64,000 nt of DNA from Sweltsa coloradensis (GCA_024449915.1 JAMZAV010004584.1:55543-119542), one strand, 5' to 3'. Shown: positions 11,925-22,239, numbered from the stretch's first letter. Numbers and translations: made by a program. The notes: generated from the sequence alone by a model not told the origin.

Positions 11925-12075
11925 TGCTTTTCAATACCTTATCTTTTGTAAATTTAGAAAATAATAAAATCCTGAGACTCACCATAAACTCATTTCACGA
12001 ACTAACAATATCACAGGTGACGCAATATGACCTCACCGGTTGAAGCACCCTAGTTTGTCTCGCGTGTTATGTCGG
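11925..12075 (+). repeat. LINE 3' end copy
   Basis: AT-rich stretch with the recurring order acttagaaaa..., aaactcattt, ctaacaatatcacagg, then gcaatatgacctcaccggttgaagc and ccctagttt. The same order occurs in more than ten other places in the window. Confidence 0.65.
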
Positions 12076-12083
12076 TTTAAAAA

Positions 12084-12765
12084 CGGTGACTTTTTAGGCG
12101 TACTAGCTACGAGGCACATATTACATTCTAAGGTTGTTCCCCCGTCTGGGCCCGTAGAAGAATTAGCCCAGAGCATTGCTCTGCTAATCGTACAAGGCGA
12201 TTCAAGAGATAAAGTCTACTTCGCAAACATCAGCTTGTAGGAGGGGAGTATATAAAACACTTCAAAACTAGAGGCGAGCTCTGGCTATCGTCGTCGGGGA
12301 CATTGCCCCCTCCCTTGACGCCCTTCACGACGACGATGACAATGCCAGAACGAGCGATGACAAAGACGATGATTTCCATGATGTAAGAACCGCAAACTCA
12401 TCCCTTTACCCGTGGCTGGTTCTGACCAGCATGGGCCGCTCCTCCCCATATCCCCTAGGCTAGAGTGGTGCATTATGACCTGACGGTTGACGCGTCCTTA
12501 ATCCAAATAAATAAAAAATAAATTCGAATCAGCCTTGTTGATTCTGGAACTTTACGAGGGTGGAATCGTGTCCAGCTTGATCGAGTGGTGTTAATAATAT
12601 GAATGAATATGCCGGTCTGTAGTTGGCCATTGTTCGCTCGCCGATGGTGTCGGCGCCTACTGGGTTTGCTTGGTCGGCTTTAAATGTAATGTCCCCCACT
12701 GAAAGTCAGTTCTATCTGTTCAATATACAAGATTGTTAATATCGGGTACTCATGAGACTTCCCTA
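12084..12765 (+). repeat. SINE-A copy split by a SINE-B insertion
   Basis: The left piece (tagctacgaggcacat ... aaggttgttc) and the right piece (gaatcagccttgttgattctgg ... tcccccactgaaagtcag) are contiguous in the copies at 30,470-30,520 and 48,130-48,190. Those copies are the empty site. The tail block cactgaaagtcagt is shared with 48,330-48,375. Confidence 0.7.
12139..12522 (+). mobile_element. SINE-B copy (best preserved)
   Basis: About 384 bp: head cccgtctgggccc, then agcattgctctgctaatcg, a cgtcgtcggggac block, a cgatgac-rich GA stretch, ggctggttctgaccagcatg (a short self-complementary block), gtgcattatgacctgacggttgacgcg, and a tail (aaat)n. It lies inside a SINE-A, so the family was mobile after SINE-A. 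The head shows no convincing A/B boxes, so the Pol III origin is unproven. Confidence 0.7.
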
Positions 12766-12837
12766 CTCTTGCAACACAAAACACTAGAAGTATGTATACA
12801 TAAAGGTTTGAAATAGTTTAAACCGTTATGACCCCCG

Positions 12838-13165
12838 TCTGGCCTGGGAAACAATTGGCCCAAAGCTTGGCTCGGATAATCATACAAGGGGATTTAAGAG
12901 AAAAAGTACATCTCGCAAACATCAGCTGAAGAAAATATTTCTACCTGAAATAAGAGGCGAGCTCTGACGGCCGACGTCGGGGGAACCTCTCCCTTCCCTT
13001 GAGGACCTCCCCGACGACGATGAGACGATGATTATGAAGACTGCCACGTGAGAAACCTTCTTTCCCCTCACCCGTGGCTGGTTCTAGCCAGCATATTTCC
13101 TCCCCATGTCACCTATGCTAGAGTGGCGCATTATGGCCTAATGTTTGACGCAGCCTTAGTCCAAC
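12838..13165 (+). mobile_element. SINE-B copy
   Basis: Same block order as the 12,139 copy, with substitutions and a shorter GA-rich centre. It ends tggcgcattatggcctaatg...gacgcagccttagtcc and runs straight into a LINE 3' end. Confidence 0.65.
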
Positions 13166-13169
13166 TAAT

Positions 13170-13310
13170 CCTAATTTTTTATGTACAAACTTAGAAAACA
13201 ATCTTATCATTAAACAAACAACAAACTCATTTCATTAACTAACAACATCACAGGCGGTGCAATATGACTTCACCGGTTGATGCGCCCAATGTCTCACGGG
13301 GACTCTGTGG
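13170..13310 (+). repeat. LINE 3' end copy
   Basis: Contains aaacttagaaaacaat, actcatttcattaactaac, atcacaggcggtgcaatatg and ccggttgatgcgcc. No coding part. Confidence 0.65.
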
Positions 13311-13416
13311 ATAGTGGGTTGCGGCTCAGCGCATCAGTGGCAGCGTCTCCTACAATTTTTGACTCAGAAGGAACTTCGCACCCCAACCAAAATTTTAAAA
13401 TGTGTATCTCACGTAG

Positions 13417-13678
13417 AGAAGAGGTGGTATTGTCCAGAATTCAAATACGCCACACACGTCTAACTCACGGATATCTCTTAACCAGAGAAAGGTTATTCCC
13501 ATATGTGACACATGTGACGTACCTTTAACCGTACATCATATGCTAGCAGAATGTACCAAATATGATGCCTTGCGCACGCAATTTGTTCTTTCTCAATCAT
13601 ATGAAGAACTCCAATCATATGATAACGGCGACAAACTTTCTAAATTTCGCATCAAAAGTAATCTATTTAACAAAATTT
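13417..13678 (+). pseudogene. LINE reverse-transcriptase ORF, C-terminal fragment
   Basis: Two frames joined by one frameshift near 13,500 read IRHTRLTHGYLL and then CDTCDVPLTVHHMLAEC and TKYDALRTQF. This is the C-terminal zinc-knuckle region usual after reverse transcriptase in Jockey-like LINE ORF2 (R-x-G/R-H-T-x-L-T-H followed by C-x2-C...H...C). The fragment ends at a stop (13,676) and is followed by this family's AT-rich 3' end. The domains upstream (endonuclease, RT) are missing, which suggests 5' truncation during insertion. Confidence 0.8.
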
Positions 13679-13915
13679 AATTCACATCATTCACATTTCT
13701 TTTATTTATTTATTTTCATTCACATAAATAATTTTTGTTTTGCTATTACTATCATCTTCAACATTTTATTTTGTTATAAATATATAAAATTAAAAAACAA
13801 TATAAAAATCAAACACACCTGCATTAACTCATCTAATCAACTTTCAGTATCACAGGCGGCGCAATATGACCTAACCGGTTGAAGCGCCCTAGTTTTTCAC
13901 CTCGGCTTAAATCCA
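13679..13915 (+). repeat. LINE 3' untranslated end
   Basis: Directly follows the LINE ORF stop. It contains ttttgctattactatcatc, atcacaggcggcgcaatatg, acctaaccggttgaagcgcc and ctagtttttcacctcgg. It defines the 3' terminus of the LINE and identifies the many tail-only copies. Confidence 0.7.
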
Positions 13916-14096
13916 CATGAAATTTAGGTGACCATATTTGAATCATAAAATCCGGGACAAACTACTAAAACGGAAAAGGGACTGGATCTACGAAACAATG
14001 GGGGGCGTGGGGGGGTAGCCCCCCACTAGCATTGCCGCAGGCGATTTTTTGAAAAATACGTGTTTTTGACGTGGAATATGTTACGGGTTAGTGTTG

Positions 14097-14735
14097 TCTG
14101 AACCAAATGCGACGACTTTTCCATGAAGTTCGACATTTTTAACAACACTAGTAATTTGATCGGCAATCATGTCCGATATTTCTCCGGGCAAGTCCGTGAA
14201 CTCCAGAAGTTTTACACTCACACCTTTCAGCGACTGAAAATATTTCACCAATACAGGCACAAGTTTTTATCGTTATGATTAGACGTGTCAGTTGAAACAG
14301 ACAGAAAATGGGAGTTTTTTAAATCACATTTAAGTTCATCCATAGCAGCAGGGGCCAGAACATTGCACGCTATTGCTTCCGTTTTGGTTCGAGCACAACT
14401 GGATTTCTTCTCGTATAGTTTTTTAATTAATTGCGATGTGCCATCTGTTGATCGAAAACTATGGTTGTGAGCAACAGTGTGTTACGCATGCACGCCTTCT
14501 TTTGCCGCTAATATAAGTTCTTCCTTACCTGCAGTTTTGGTATTGAAGAGAGACGTAATTTTGCTGGTTGCAGCGGCGGCGTTGAGTGACTTTTGGTGTT
14601 TTTTACTTTTCATATGCTCGTTAATGTCTGATCGGCCACCGTGCGCTATGGAAAATAATGACTCACATTGAGTACAGTGGACGTCCGATTCGTCATTTGG
14701 TCGCAACTATTTAATGCACGGAAAGTCATTTTGTA
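14097..14735 (-). pseudogene. hAT transposase (BED-like zinc finger and N-terminal catalytic part), broken
   Basis: From high to low coordinate, the minus strand gives a zinc finger (HCTQC ... HMKSKKH), a linker with SKITSLFN, then an in-frame TAA at about 14,481. The same frame continues with HTVAHNHSF, KTEAIACNVLAP and STDTSNHNDKNL; the Asp here matches the first catalytic residue of hAT transposases. After a frameshift near 14,270 it continues LVKYFQSLKGVSVKLLEF, TDLPGE and FGSDNTN (second catalytic Asp). The C-terminal dimerisation domain and last Glu are absent. Similar proteins include animal ZMYM6/GTF2I-repeat-like hAT derivatives. Confidence 0.8.
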
Positions 14736-15047
14736 GGCGCGACACGAAGATTAGATTACAAAGCAAGCGCTAAACCGGTAGTGTTCAGTAGCGAAGTTCA
14801 ACTGCGACTAATGAATGAGTCGCTACCCTTGTTGCAGGTTGCGACCTGCGGCGTGCGGGAGGCGGTGAGTCAAAGACACAAGGACTGAGCGGCAGGGAGG
14901 ACATACGAAACCGACATCGTTTTACGTACACTCGTAGACCAAAGTCGTACAGTCTTGGTGATCATGAGTATTAATAATAGTCTTGTAACAATAATAATAA
15001 TCTTGCTATTACAAAGGTGAAACAATTTTAGAGTAGGTCAGGTTTAA

Positions 15048-15394
15048 GATCATGATGTTTTTAGGACTATTCACTACTCAAAATAAAACAAAGATTACGA
15101 TATTTCAAAGGTTAATCAACCTCCTTCATCAGGTTTTTTAATGACAGTTGAAACAAAACAACAGAATGGGCTTTAAAACAAACAAACAATGCCAACTAAA
15201 CAATACAAATTACACCAATCCACCAAAGAATCATAATAATAAATGTGGTTGAAGTTGCTATTAACAGTAAAAGAAATTATAAAATTCACAAACAAACAAG
15301 AAGAAGAAACATTATAGCTTATTAGTTATTAGTTTGAAATATCGTAATCTTCGTTTTATTTTGAGTAGTGTATAGTCCAAAAAACATCATGATC
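15048..15394. mobile_element. 347-bp MITE with TTAA duplication
   Basis: TTAA at 15,044-15,047 and 15,395-15,398. Inverted repeats of about 60 bp start GATCATGATG and run through actcaaaataaaac and gattacgatatttc. It lies inside the hAT element. A second direct repeat, aataatcttgctat, also flanks it (14,996 and 15,396), so a larger or earlier insertion event is possible. Confidence 0.75.
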
Positions 15395-15586
15395 TTAATA
15401 ATCTTGCTATCATGTGTTGTAAATTATATTACAACACTATGATTGCAAGTCGATAAAATACGGTACTTAATCAGCTATTATCGGAATTCCGGGACATTTC
15501 AGTGCTTTTCAAAAAGTCTTTGGGGCGCCGGGACAGAGGTTAAAAAAACGGGACTGTCCCGGCTAATCCGGGACGTATGGTCACCT

Positions 15587-15929
15587 TACCGACATGATGC
15601 TAATATTCCAGGGGAATGAAATGTTGTAATATAATGCGAGTTTAAAACTTAATATTGTTTTAATGAAAGATACAAAGAAATGGAACATATGGAAAAAACA
15701 CCATGGTAAAAATACAACAATACATTTTATGAAACTGAAAAACAACAGCTTTCTAACACTGCCTATTAGAATGTACATACAAAATATACACTTCAAAATA
15801 ATGCCAAAAATCTTAGATAGATCTTGGCCAAACATTCCGCCCACCTTAAAATACACATTCAAAAACAAAAAAGTAAAAATTCAAATTGCAAAATTTTACA
15901 TCAACAGTAAACTGAGGTTCACAATTAGT
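15587..15929. repeat. AT-rich stretch between the hAT and the BEL pol stop
   Basis: Probably the 3' untranslated part of the BEL element (minus strand). A noisy second copy of 15,590-15,850 lies at 22,340-22,600. ORFs on both strands here are unconvincing. Confidence 0.5.
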
Positions 15930-16200
15930 TTAATTGCTATCAAATGGCAACCGAGAAATCTTTACAACTGGTCGTTGTACCACACCGCTTGAAGTTCGTA
16001 AAGTAACGGACCTCACAAGTCCGTCAGAGCCAGGGTGAGTGGAAACGATTCGCCCGAGTTTCCAATGTAACGGAGAAAGTTTCTCTTCTTTAAGAAACAC
16101 CATGTCTCCTGGCTTGAGATTGTCTTGTTCGATCCACCATTTGGGTCATTGTTGAAGGCGTGAGAGATATTCCGTTGACCATCGATGCCAGAAGTGTTGA
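15930..16200 (-). pseudogene. BEL/Pao retrotransposon: integrase C-terminal domain
   Basis: The minus-strand translation has KPGDMVFLKKEK, WKLGRIVSTHPGSDG and RSVTLRTSSGVV, then ends with a natural stop after SRLPFDSN. This is the conserved C-terminal integrase module of BEL/Pao elements (preceded by FWHRWSTEYL). The catalytic integrase core that should come before it is missing and a simple tandem repeat stands in its place. Confidence 0.85.
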
Positions 16201-16345
16201 ACGAGTTGCTGTAGATGTGCGTTGAGGTGCGTTGAAGTGTGTTGCAGTGCGTTGAAGTGCGTTAAAATGCGTAGCGTAGCGTTTCGTAGCATTGCGTTGC
16301 GTTGTGTAGCGTTGTGTTGCGTAGCGTAGCGTTGCGTCATTCTGT
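16195..16345. repeat. Tandem repeat of gtgcgttgaa / gcgta units
   Basis: About 10-bp units (gtgcgttgaag variants) pass into 5-bp gcgtt/gcgta units. It lies exactly between the RNase H and integrase-tail fragments of the BEL element. Overlapping minus-strand ORFs rich in NATQR are translations of this repeat. Confidence 0.85.
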
Positions 16346-16744
16346 AATTTGCAATGACTCGCATGCACTACACAGTTCCAAACGAGGATTGGAAACCTGA
16401 CGTATCGGCGACACCTGATGGTCCCCTGCTACAAATTTAATCAGCACAGTTCCGTCAGTGTACAATGTGCGTAGGTACACTACAGCAGCATATGCAGCTT
16501 CAGACGCATCACAGAAGCCAACAAGTTGTAGCATTGTTGGCTGAAGCGACAGAATACATCGGTCAATTCTGATCTCTTCTATAATGGGCAGTTCTTCGCA
16601 GTACTTCTTCCAGTCATTGCACACATCCTCTGGAAAAGAATCTTCCCATTCGATGTCTAGTCTCCACAATGATTGGAAAACTAGTTTGCTTTGGTCGTTT
16701 GATTCGTAATGACATTCCGTTTTGGGGGTTGGTTTACAGAACAC
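16340..16744 (-). pseudogene. BEL/Pao: linker and RNase H-like region
   Basis: An open frame of about 135 codons contains LVFQSLWRLDIEWED, VGFCDASEAAYAAVVYLR (the first aspartate strand of the BEL RNase H) and PRLELCSACESLQ (normally PRLEL.A). About 100 residues between the RT palm fragment and this one are missing or unreadable, so a small deletion separates them. Confidence 0.85.
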
Positions 16745-16787
16745 AAAAACTGATTAGATGCTGGATGCCAATGAAGACGCAATATGT

Positions 16788-18018
16788 TCACAGATTTTTC
16801 CTCGTCGATACTCGGAGCGGAGGCAAGTTCAACTCTCGCATTGATTCTGGAACTGCTTCAAGAATCTCAGATGCACTTGATAAACATTCGCGAAGCTCGA
16901 AACCATCCTTCTTCGTTAGCTGGATGTGTTTACTTTGAAGTTCAAGAGCTTCTTCAATGCCGTCAGCTCCTGACATCAGATCGTCGACGTAGAAATCCTT
17001 CAGTGCAACAGGAGCAGTCTTCGGAAACACTTGTTGTTCATCTTTCGCCAATTGTTCAAGGCATTTCGTGGCAATGTAAGGAGAACATTTTTCTCCATAT
17101 GTCACTGTCAATAGTCTAAAATCATGTAGGCCTATTTGCTCCACAGGAGACTTTCACACACACACGATTCTTTGATAAGTAGTTTGAGACTTGTCTACCT
17201 GTATCTGGCAATACATTTTTGCGATATCAGCGACCAGAAAAATGATGTTTTTACGAAACCGAATCAATATTGGAACAATGTCGTCTTGTTGTCTGGGTTT
17301 CACCATCAATTTGTTTTTCAGTGACACGCCTGAAGAAGTCTTCGCTAGAGCATCAATAACGACCCGAAGTTTCGTCGTAGAACTACTTTCCTTATTAACT
17401 GGATGATGAGGAATGTAAAATACCTCTGTCAACGGCTTGTTCAACTGGTCTGCAGGAATAATCTCAATGTGCCCTAATGAAATGTATTCCGACATGAATT
17501 TGTCGCACTGCTGCTTTTTGTCAGTTTGGTATTTTATACGTTGCTGAAGGGAACAGAATCGTTGAATTGCCAGATTACGAGATAAAACTAAATCTGCACT
17601 GTTATCAACGAATTGAAGATGTTCTACCAATCCTCCTGAATCATCTCTTCTATGAGACTTCTCAAAGTATTGTTCACTAAACTTCTCTTCTGGTGTCAAT
17701 AAATTAGCAGCAGGCATGTCTTCTAATTCCCAAAACCTTCGCAGAGTGCTATCCAAATCACACTGTACGTGCAACGTTGTAAGAGCTGACTTGGGACCTT
17801 GTTGACTAATGGGACCTGACAGTACCCATCCCAGAGCGATCGGTGACCCGATGATACCGGAGCAACGACCAGAACGAAGGAGCATGCAGTACACGTCAGC
17901 TCCTAGGAGAACATCTATACATCCTGGAACGTTGTATTCTGGGTCAGCCAAAATTAGGCCATTAAGATGTGACCATCTATCCATTATCTTGACATTACTT
18001 CTAGGAAGAGTTCCTGTT
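16788..18018 (-). pseudogene. BEL/Pao: reverse transcriptase
   Basis: The minus strand from 18,018 reads the protease-RT linker (LILADPEY, IDVLLGADVY) and then RT fingers and palm (VFYIPHHPV, STTKLRVVIDALAKTSSG, FLVADIAKMYCQIQV). After a frameshift in a CA-rich stretch near 17,150 it continues LLTVTYGEKCSPY and DFYVDDLMSGA, with the YVDD catalytic box intact. The first frame is about 290 codons and lacks stops. The element is nevertheless dead: frameshifts, a missing integrase core, and an LTR inserted upstream. Confidence 0.92.
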
Positions 18019-18022
18019 ACCT

Positions 18023-20188
18023 TGTCGCACGCCAAATCTCGTGCAACAAGGTTGTGCCTTAAAGGCGGGTTGCCGGCTAGCTGCAGTGGTGGGGGTGTGG
18101 GTAGATAGGTGACCGGATGGCTGATAGCGAGCTTAAAGGGCGCCATTTGTTTTGTTCCCCTCCGGCGATGATGGAATGTGGGGGGGAATAGGGAAAACCA
18201 AGAAACCTTGAAGAGGAATAGGGGGTAAAGAACGCGGGAACTCACTGTTACAATTTAACCAAAAACTTATTTATATATTGTTTAAAAAACTAAGTGCAAG
18301 GTAGTTACAGGTGTGGTCAGAAAGAGGATCATAGTAATGCTTTAGATAGAGTATACAGAAGGTTTCAGAACAGTAATAATATTCCGGGGCCAATATTATG
18401 AATGGACAGAATACCGATTGCCCAAGGGCATGAGCCACAGCTCCGAACCAACGCACGATATCCCTACAGCGCCACCATGAACAAAAGAGGGCAGGACCTA
18501 GATGTCTGCAAACAAGACTAGTACATGAAAGCATTCAGTGAAGTCGGTGACTTAGGCTCGGATGATAGGGGTATACGGTGCCTTAGTACGGGCGGTGCTA
18601 CACATTGAAATCAGACTTTGTTCACCCTGGTTACAAGATTAAAGTAGGGCCATGTCCGGTTGCATAACCTGGCAATGGAACATGGATACCAGATAACAAA
18701 ATATCACTAGGGTCTACCATAGGAGACAAAACATTGTAAGAACATGAGCACACATTATAGTTAATAAAGAGATAGCTTCCTTGTAAAGTAGGGCCTAGCT
18801 TGTTCAACTCATGTGCAGTGGCACGGCCTGAGTACTACACTAATAAGAGTAAACAGTGAATAATAATTACCACAATATTATAATGGAGCATAACATTACA
18901 AACACATGATAACATTTACTAAATAGTTGAGAATAATAAAGCGTACTGATAATAGTAGGGCCTCACTTGTCAAACTATGTGCTCTGCACTGACTGGGTCC
19001 TTCCCTTACATACTAGGGTAAATAGTGAATAATAAATAACACAATAGTACAATGGGGCATAATATTACAAAGGTGTGATAACACCTGATCCATGGTTAAT
19101 TATAGAACCTTCTAATATTAGTAGGGCCTCTCTGGTCAAAAATAAACCATGTGCTGTTGCACTGACTAGGTCCCTCACTAATATAAGAGAGTAGGCCTAA
19201 ATAGTGGGTCATAAATTACAATGGTAGGCCTACAATTGGGCAACATATTACAGAGATGTAGGATTGATTAATAAATGGTTCAATCAATTCTAAAGCCTGC
19301 TAAGATTAGTAGGGCCTCACTTGTCAAAGCATGTGCTGTTGCACTGACTAGGTCCCTCACTAATATAATAGAGTAGGCCTAGATACTGAGTCGTAGATCA
19401 CAAGGGTACAATGGAGCATAATATTATAAAGGTGTGATATTAATAAATAAATGGTTACATCAATTATAAAGCCTTCTCAGATTAGTAGGGCCTCACTTGT
19501 CAAAGCAGGTGCTATTGCACTGACTAGGCTCCACACTATTGTTAGATTGCTCTGCCCACCTCTGGTGGGTTGTGTGCATTTACATATCCTAATAACATGA
19601 CCACATAACGGCGAGTATCTCGCCTTTGGAGAAAAGTAGGCCGTACAGACCAATTAAATAATTATCAGTGATACCTGGGAGTGGGGTGGTAGGTACGTTG
19701 ATTACTTGCGTTCCTAGACTGGCGCCTGGAGTGTAATTGTTTCCTCCTGGTCCTGGGTGTGGCCTGGTCCGGTACGAGTGAATGACCTGGATTGGTCGAG
19801 TCCTTGACAGCAAGTCCTAAGGTTCCAATGGTTCGTCCCGAGGGCTCCGAATTAGTGGTTGTGAAGAAGGTTCCGTCTAATGACGCTCGGGTTGAATGCT
19901 GGCTTAGCCTGGAATCGTATATTCCGGGCCCCACGTCGCCTGCAGTCTCCAAGTCTAGGCTCACAATCACTGTAGCATCCTACAGCGAGCTGTTCCCTCG
20001 GTAACAACCTCCCTAGTTGCCGTCCAGTCAGACTGTTGACTCGCGATCGGGTCTGCTTCCCTACCAGTCACACAAGTCAGCTGATATCTCTGACTCAGGC
20101 GGGTGAGTTGATGCATTAGTACCGTCCGGGTCAAGGTGGAATGCAACTATTTACGTAGCGTTAGGTTCAAGATAATTTGAACATAACA
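18023..20188. mobile_element. Solo LTR (2,166 bp) inserted in the BEL element
   Basis: The segment starts TGTCGC and ends TAACA (TG...CA) and is flanked by ACCT at 18,019-18,022 and 20,189-20,192. The BEL coding sense breaks at exactly this point and resumes on the other side, which gives an independent boundary. No gag-pol is present inside, only a tandem array, so I read it as a solo LTR left by recombination. Orientation is undecided. Very long LTRs occur in some Gypsy-type elements. Confidence 0.8.
18640..19540. repeat. Tandem array, five to six units of about 165-190 bp
   Basis: Units begin agtagggcct (near 18,644, 18,786, 18,955, 19,120, 19,308 and 19,485) and share cacttgtcaaa, catgtgctgttgcactgac, gggcataatattacaaagg and aataaatggtta. 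Divergence rises toward the left. It lies within the solo LTR. Confidence 0.85.
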
Positions 20189-20192
20189 ACCT

Positions 20193-20484
20193 TAGGTAAA
20201 ATCAAAGCAACAAATGATCCCTTCATTCTTCCATGTTGAAGTGAAATTCAAGTCCACCATACCGCGACACTTGGCAATACTACTAGAAGCAAGACCTGAT
20301 ACACACACATGGGTCGACTGAGCTCGTAACCCAAGTTTCTGAACACAGTTTTCGGTGACAAAACTAGCTTTGGACGCAGAATCCAAAAGAGCTCGTAAAG
20401 GCCTCATAACACCTTGTTTGTCTCGCACATTGATGAGAGCAGTTGATAGTAGCACTGTAGGATGAACTGATTCAGTTGAATAAT
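20193..20484 (-). pseudogene. BEL/Pao: aspartic protease region
   Basis: The minus strand gives VLLSTALINV and RALLDSASKASFVTENCVQKL: the BEL retropepsin with LLDSAS in place of the usual L-L-D-S/T-G-S/A active site (Gly to Ala), which would damage activity. A one-base shift before 20,215 is needed to keep the frame up to the LTR insertion. The 5' side is cut off by a SINE-B at 20,485, so gag and the 5' LTR are not seen. Confidence 0.8.
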
Positions 20485-20860
20485 CCCCCGTCTGGGCCCG
20501 GGGTAGAATTGGCCCATAGCATGGCTCTGCTAATCGTAAAAGGCGATTTAAGAGAAAAAGTCCACCTCGCAAACATCAGCTAGTAAGCGGGGAGTATATT
20601 ACTCCCCGAACCTAGAGGCGAGCTCTGGCAATCGTTGTCGGGGACCTTGCCCCCTTCCCTTGACGGCCCCCCGGCGACGATGACAATGACACAACGAACG
20701 ATGACAAAGACGATGACGACCGCGACGTGAGAAACCCCCCGTCATCCCATAACTCGTGGATGGTTCTGAACAGCATGGGCTCTTTCCCCCCCCCCCCTAA
20801 GGCTAGAGTGGTGCATTATGACCTAAGGGGGTGACGCTTTCCTTAACCCCAAAAAAACCC
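20485..20860 (+). mobile_element. SINE-B copy truncating the BEL element
   Basis: Full block order from cccgtctgggcccggggtag to gtgcattatgacctaagggg, then an A-rich tail. The 3' end already shows C-runs and marks the start of the low-quality stretch. Confidence 0.7.
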
Positions 20861-22239
20861 AAAAAAAAAAAATCTTTTGAGTAACGGGATGAGACCCAGG
20901 CTCAGTTGGGGATTTTACATTTTTTTCGGCCATTTGGCATTGGTTCAGTGAAATGTAAAAATTTTTGGGGACGTTTGGGGACACCTGGGACATGTAGATG
21001 TTTTGCAGTTTTTTTGATGCAGGGGTTTTTGAACGTAGAAAATTTAAAAACCCACAATGAATTGCCCTTTCCCGAACAAGGGACGCCTAAAAAACCTTTC
21101 TTTTTTGAAAGTAAAGGCTTTTGGTACCCAAATGGTTACCTGTACATTTCAACATCCCCAGGCTCTTCGGGGGACACACGGGTGAGGGAAAAGTAGTCTG
21201 CTTGTGGCTTTTTGGCTTCATACTGTTTAGATGAGGGACCCTTGTGATTAGGAGTGCCTGCAATGGGCGATGCTGAGCACGGGTTAAATAAAAACTCGGG
21301 AAAAAAAATTTGGGGTTGGAAATTTGGGTGGCTCTTGGTTTGTGAGTGACAACCCCCTTTTAAGTCGGACCCGCTATCTAATTATCAGAAGTGTAAAAAA
21401 GGGCACCGAATCCCAAGTTCGACGGTTGCCCAGGGAACTGCCAGGGACCATGGTGCTTCCCAAGGTTTTTCCCAAAAAATTGCGAATGCCAAAGATGATT
21501 CGGGGGGTTTTTTTGGAGAACAGACTGAGAGAAACTTTTGGCCCCTTTAAAACCCGGGTTTAAAATTTTTCACGCGTTTTTTGGTAGCGGGGCCCGTTAA
21601 CGTTCCCAAGCTTCCCCTGAAATTTACCTTTTGGGAACAGAAATCGACTGGGGGGTAGCGATGCGCCTCCCCTTGAAATTTGAGCCCTTAAAATATTTGA
21701 AGCATCTCAGCCCCCGTTTAAAACATTATTTTTGGGAAACCCTCCCTGCCTCGAAGAGGCCCCTAAACCAAAAGGGCCAGCACTTTTTAGGTTCCCCATC
21801 AAAAGTTGGCAAATGTAGCTTCTTTTAAGTCTCCCCTTCCTGGGTTAGGCCTCCCTTCTTTGGATATGTCTGACGTGGTACTTTGGTCCCTGGCGTGTTC
21901 AGCCCCTTTAGTTCCATTAACGTTATCCTGAGCATCACAAACCTTTCAAATATTTTCTTTTGATCTCAGCTTCAAATTAAAGTGAACTTTTCGCCCGATT
22001 GTCGCAATACTAAAGGGTCGGGGAGAAAGTTTTTGGGTCGGCAGGGGGACACGTTACACTTTGCGACGGGTACAATGATTGTGACAATGACTCACCACCG
22101 TGAATGATGTTAACGGTTTTTTTCCAGTCGTGTAACATTTAGATTTATACAAAAATTTCCCCTTGCTGGGAGTTTTCCCATCGGGCAGGGAAAAACAAAA
22201 AAATATTCGTCAAAAAAACCCCTTTCAAAAATCACGTTT
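20861..22239. other. Noisy unique-looking DNA, no gene
   Basis: Many homopolymers and no ORF with recognisable protein features. ORFs of 65-96 codons on the plus strand look like chance frames. Confidence 0.4.

Larger units (their letters stand above)
13926..15586 (-). mobile_element. hAT transposon, internally deleted
   Basis: The ends AGGTGACCATA (13,926) and TATGGTCACCT (15,576-15,586) are inverted, with a TCCCGG-rich subterminal block on each side. A transposase fragment lies inside on the minus strand. The exact 8-bp duplication is not clean: ACATGA is found five bases outside both ends. A TTAA MITE sits inside. It cannot move by itself because the transposase is broken. Confidence 0.75.

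Noticed and set aside
16090..16368. Minus ORFs rich in NATQR repeats
   Set aside because: Translation of a short tandem repeat; only the last part overlaps real integrase-tail sequence in another frame.
17809..18108. 99-codon plus-strand ORF in the BEL region
   Set aside because: It lies antisense to the reverse-transcriptase frame and part of the solo LTR; no protein features.
18135..18150. TGGCGCCC on the minus strand as a retroviral-type primer-binding site
   Set aside because: It lies inside the segment bounded by the ACCT duplication and TG...CA ends, not just outside an LTR end, so it is probably chance.
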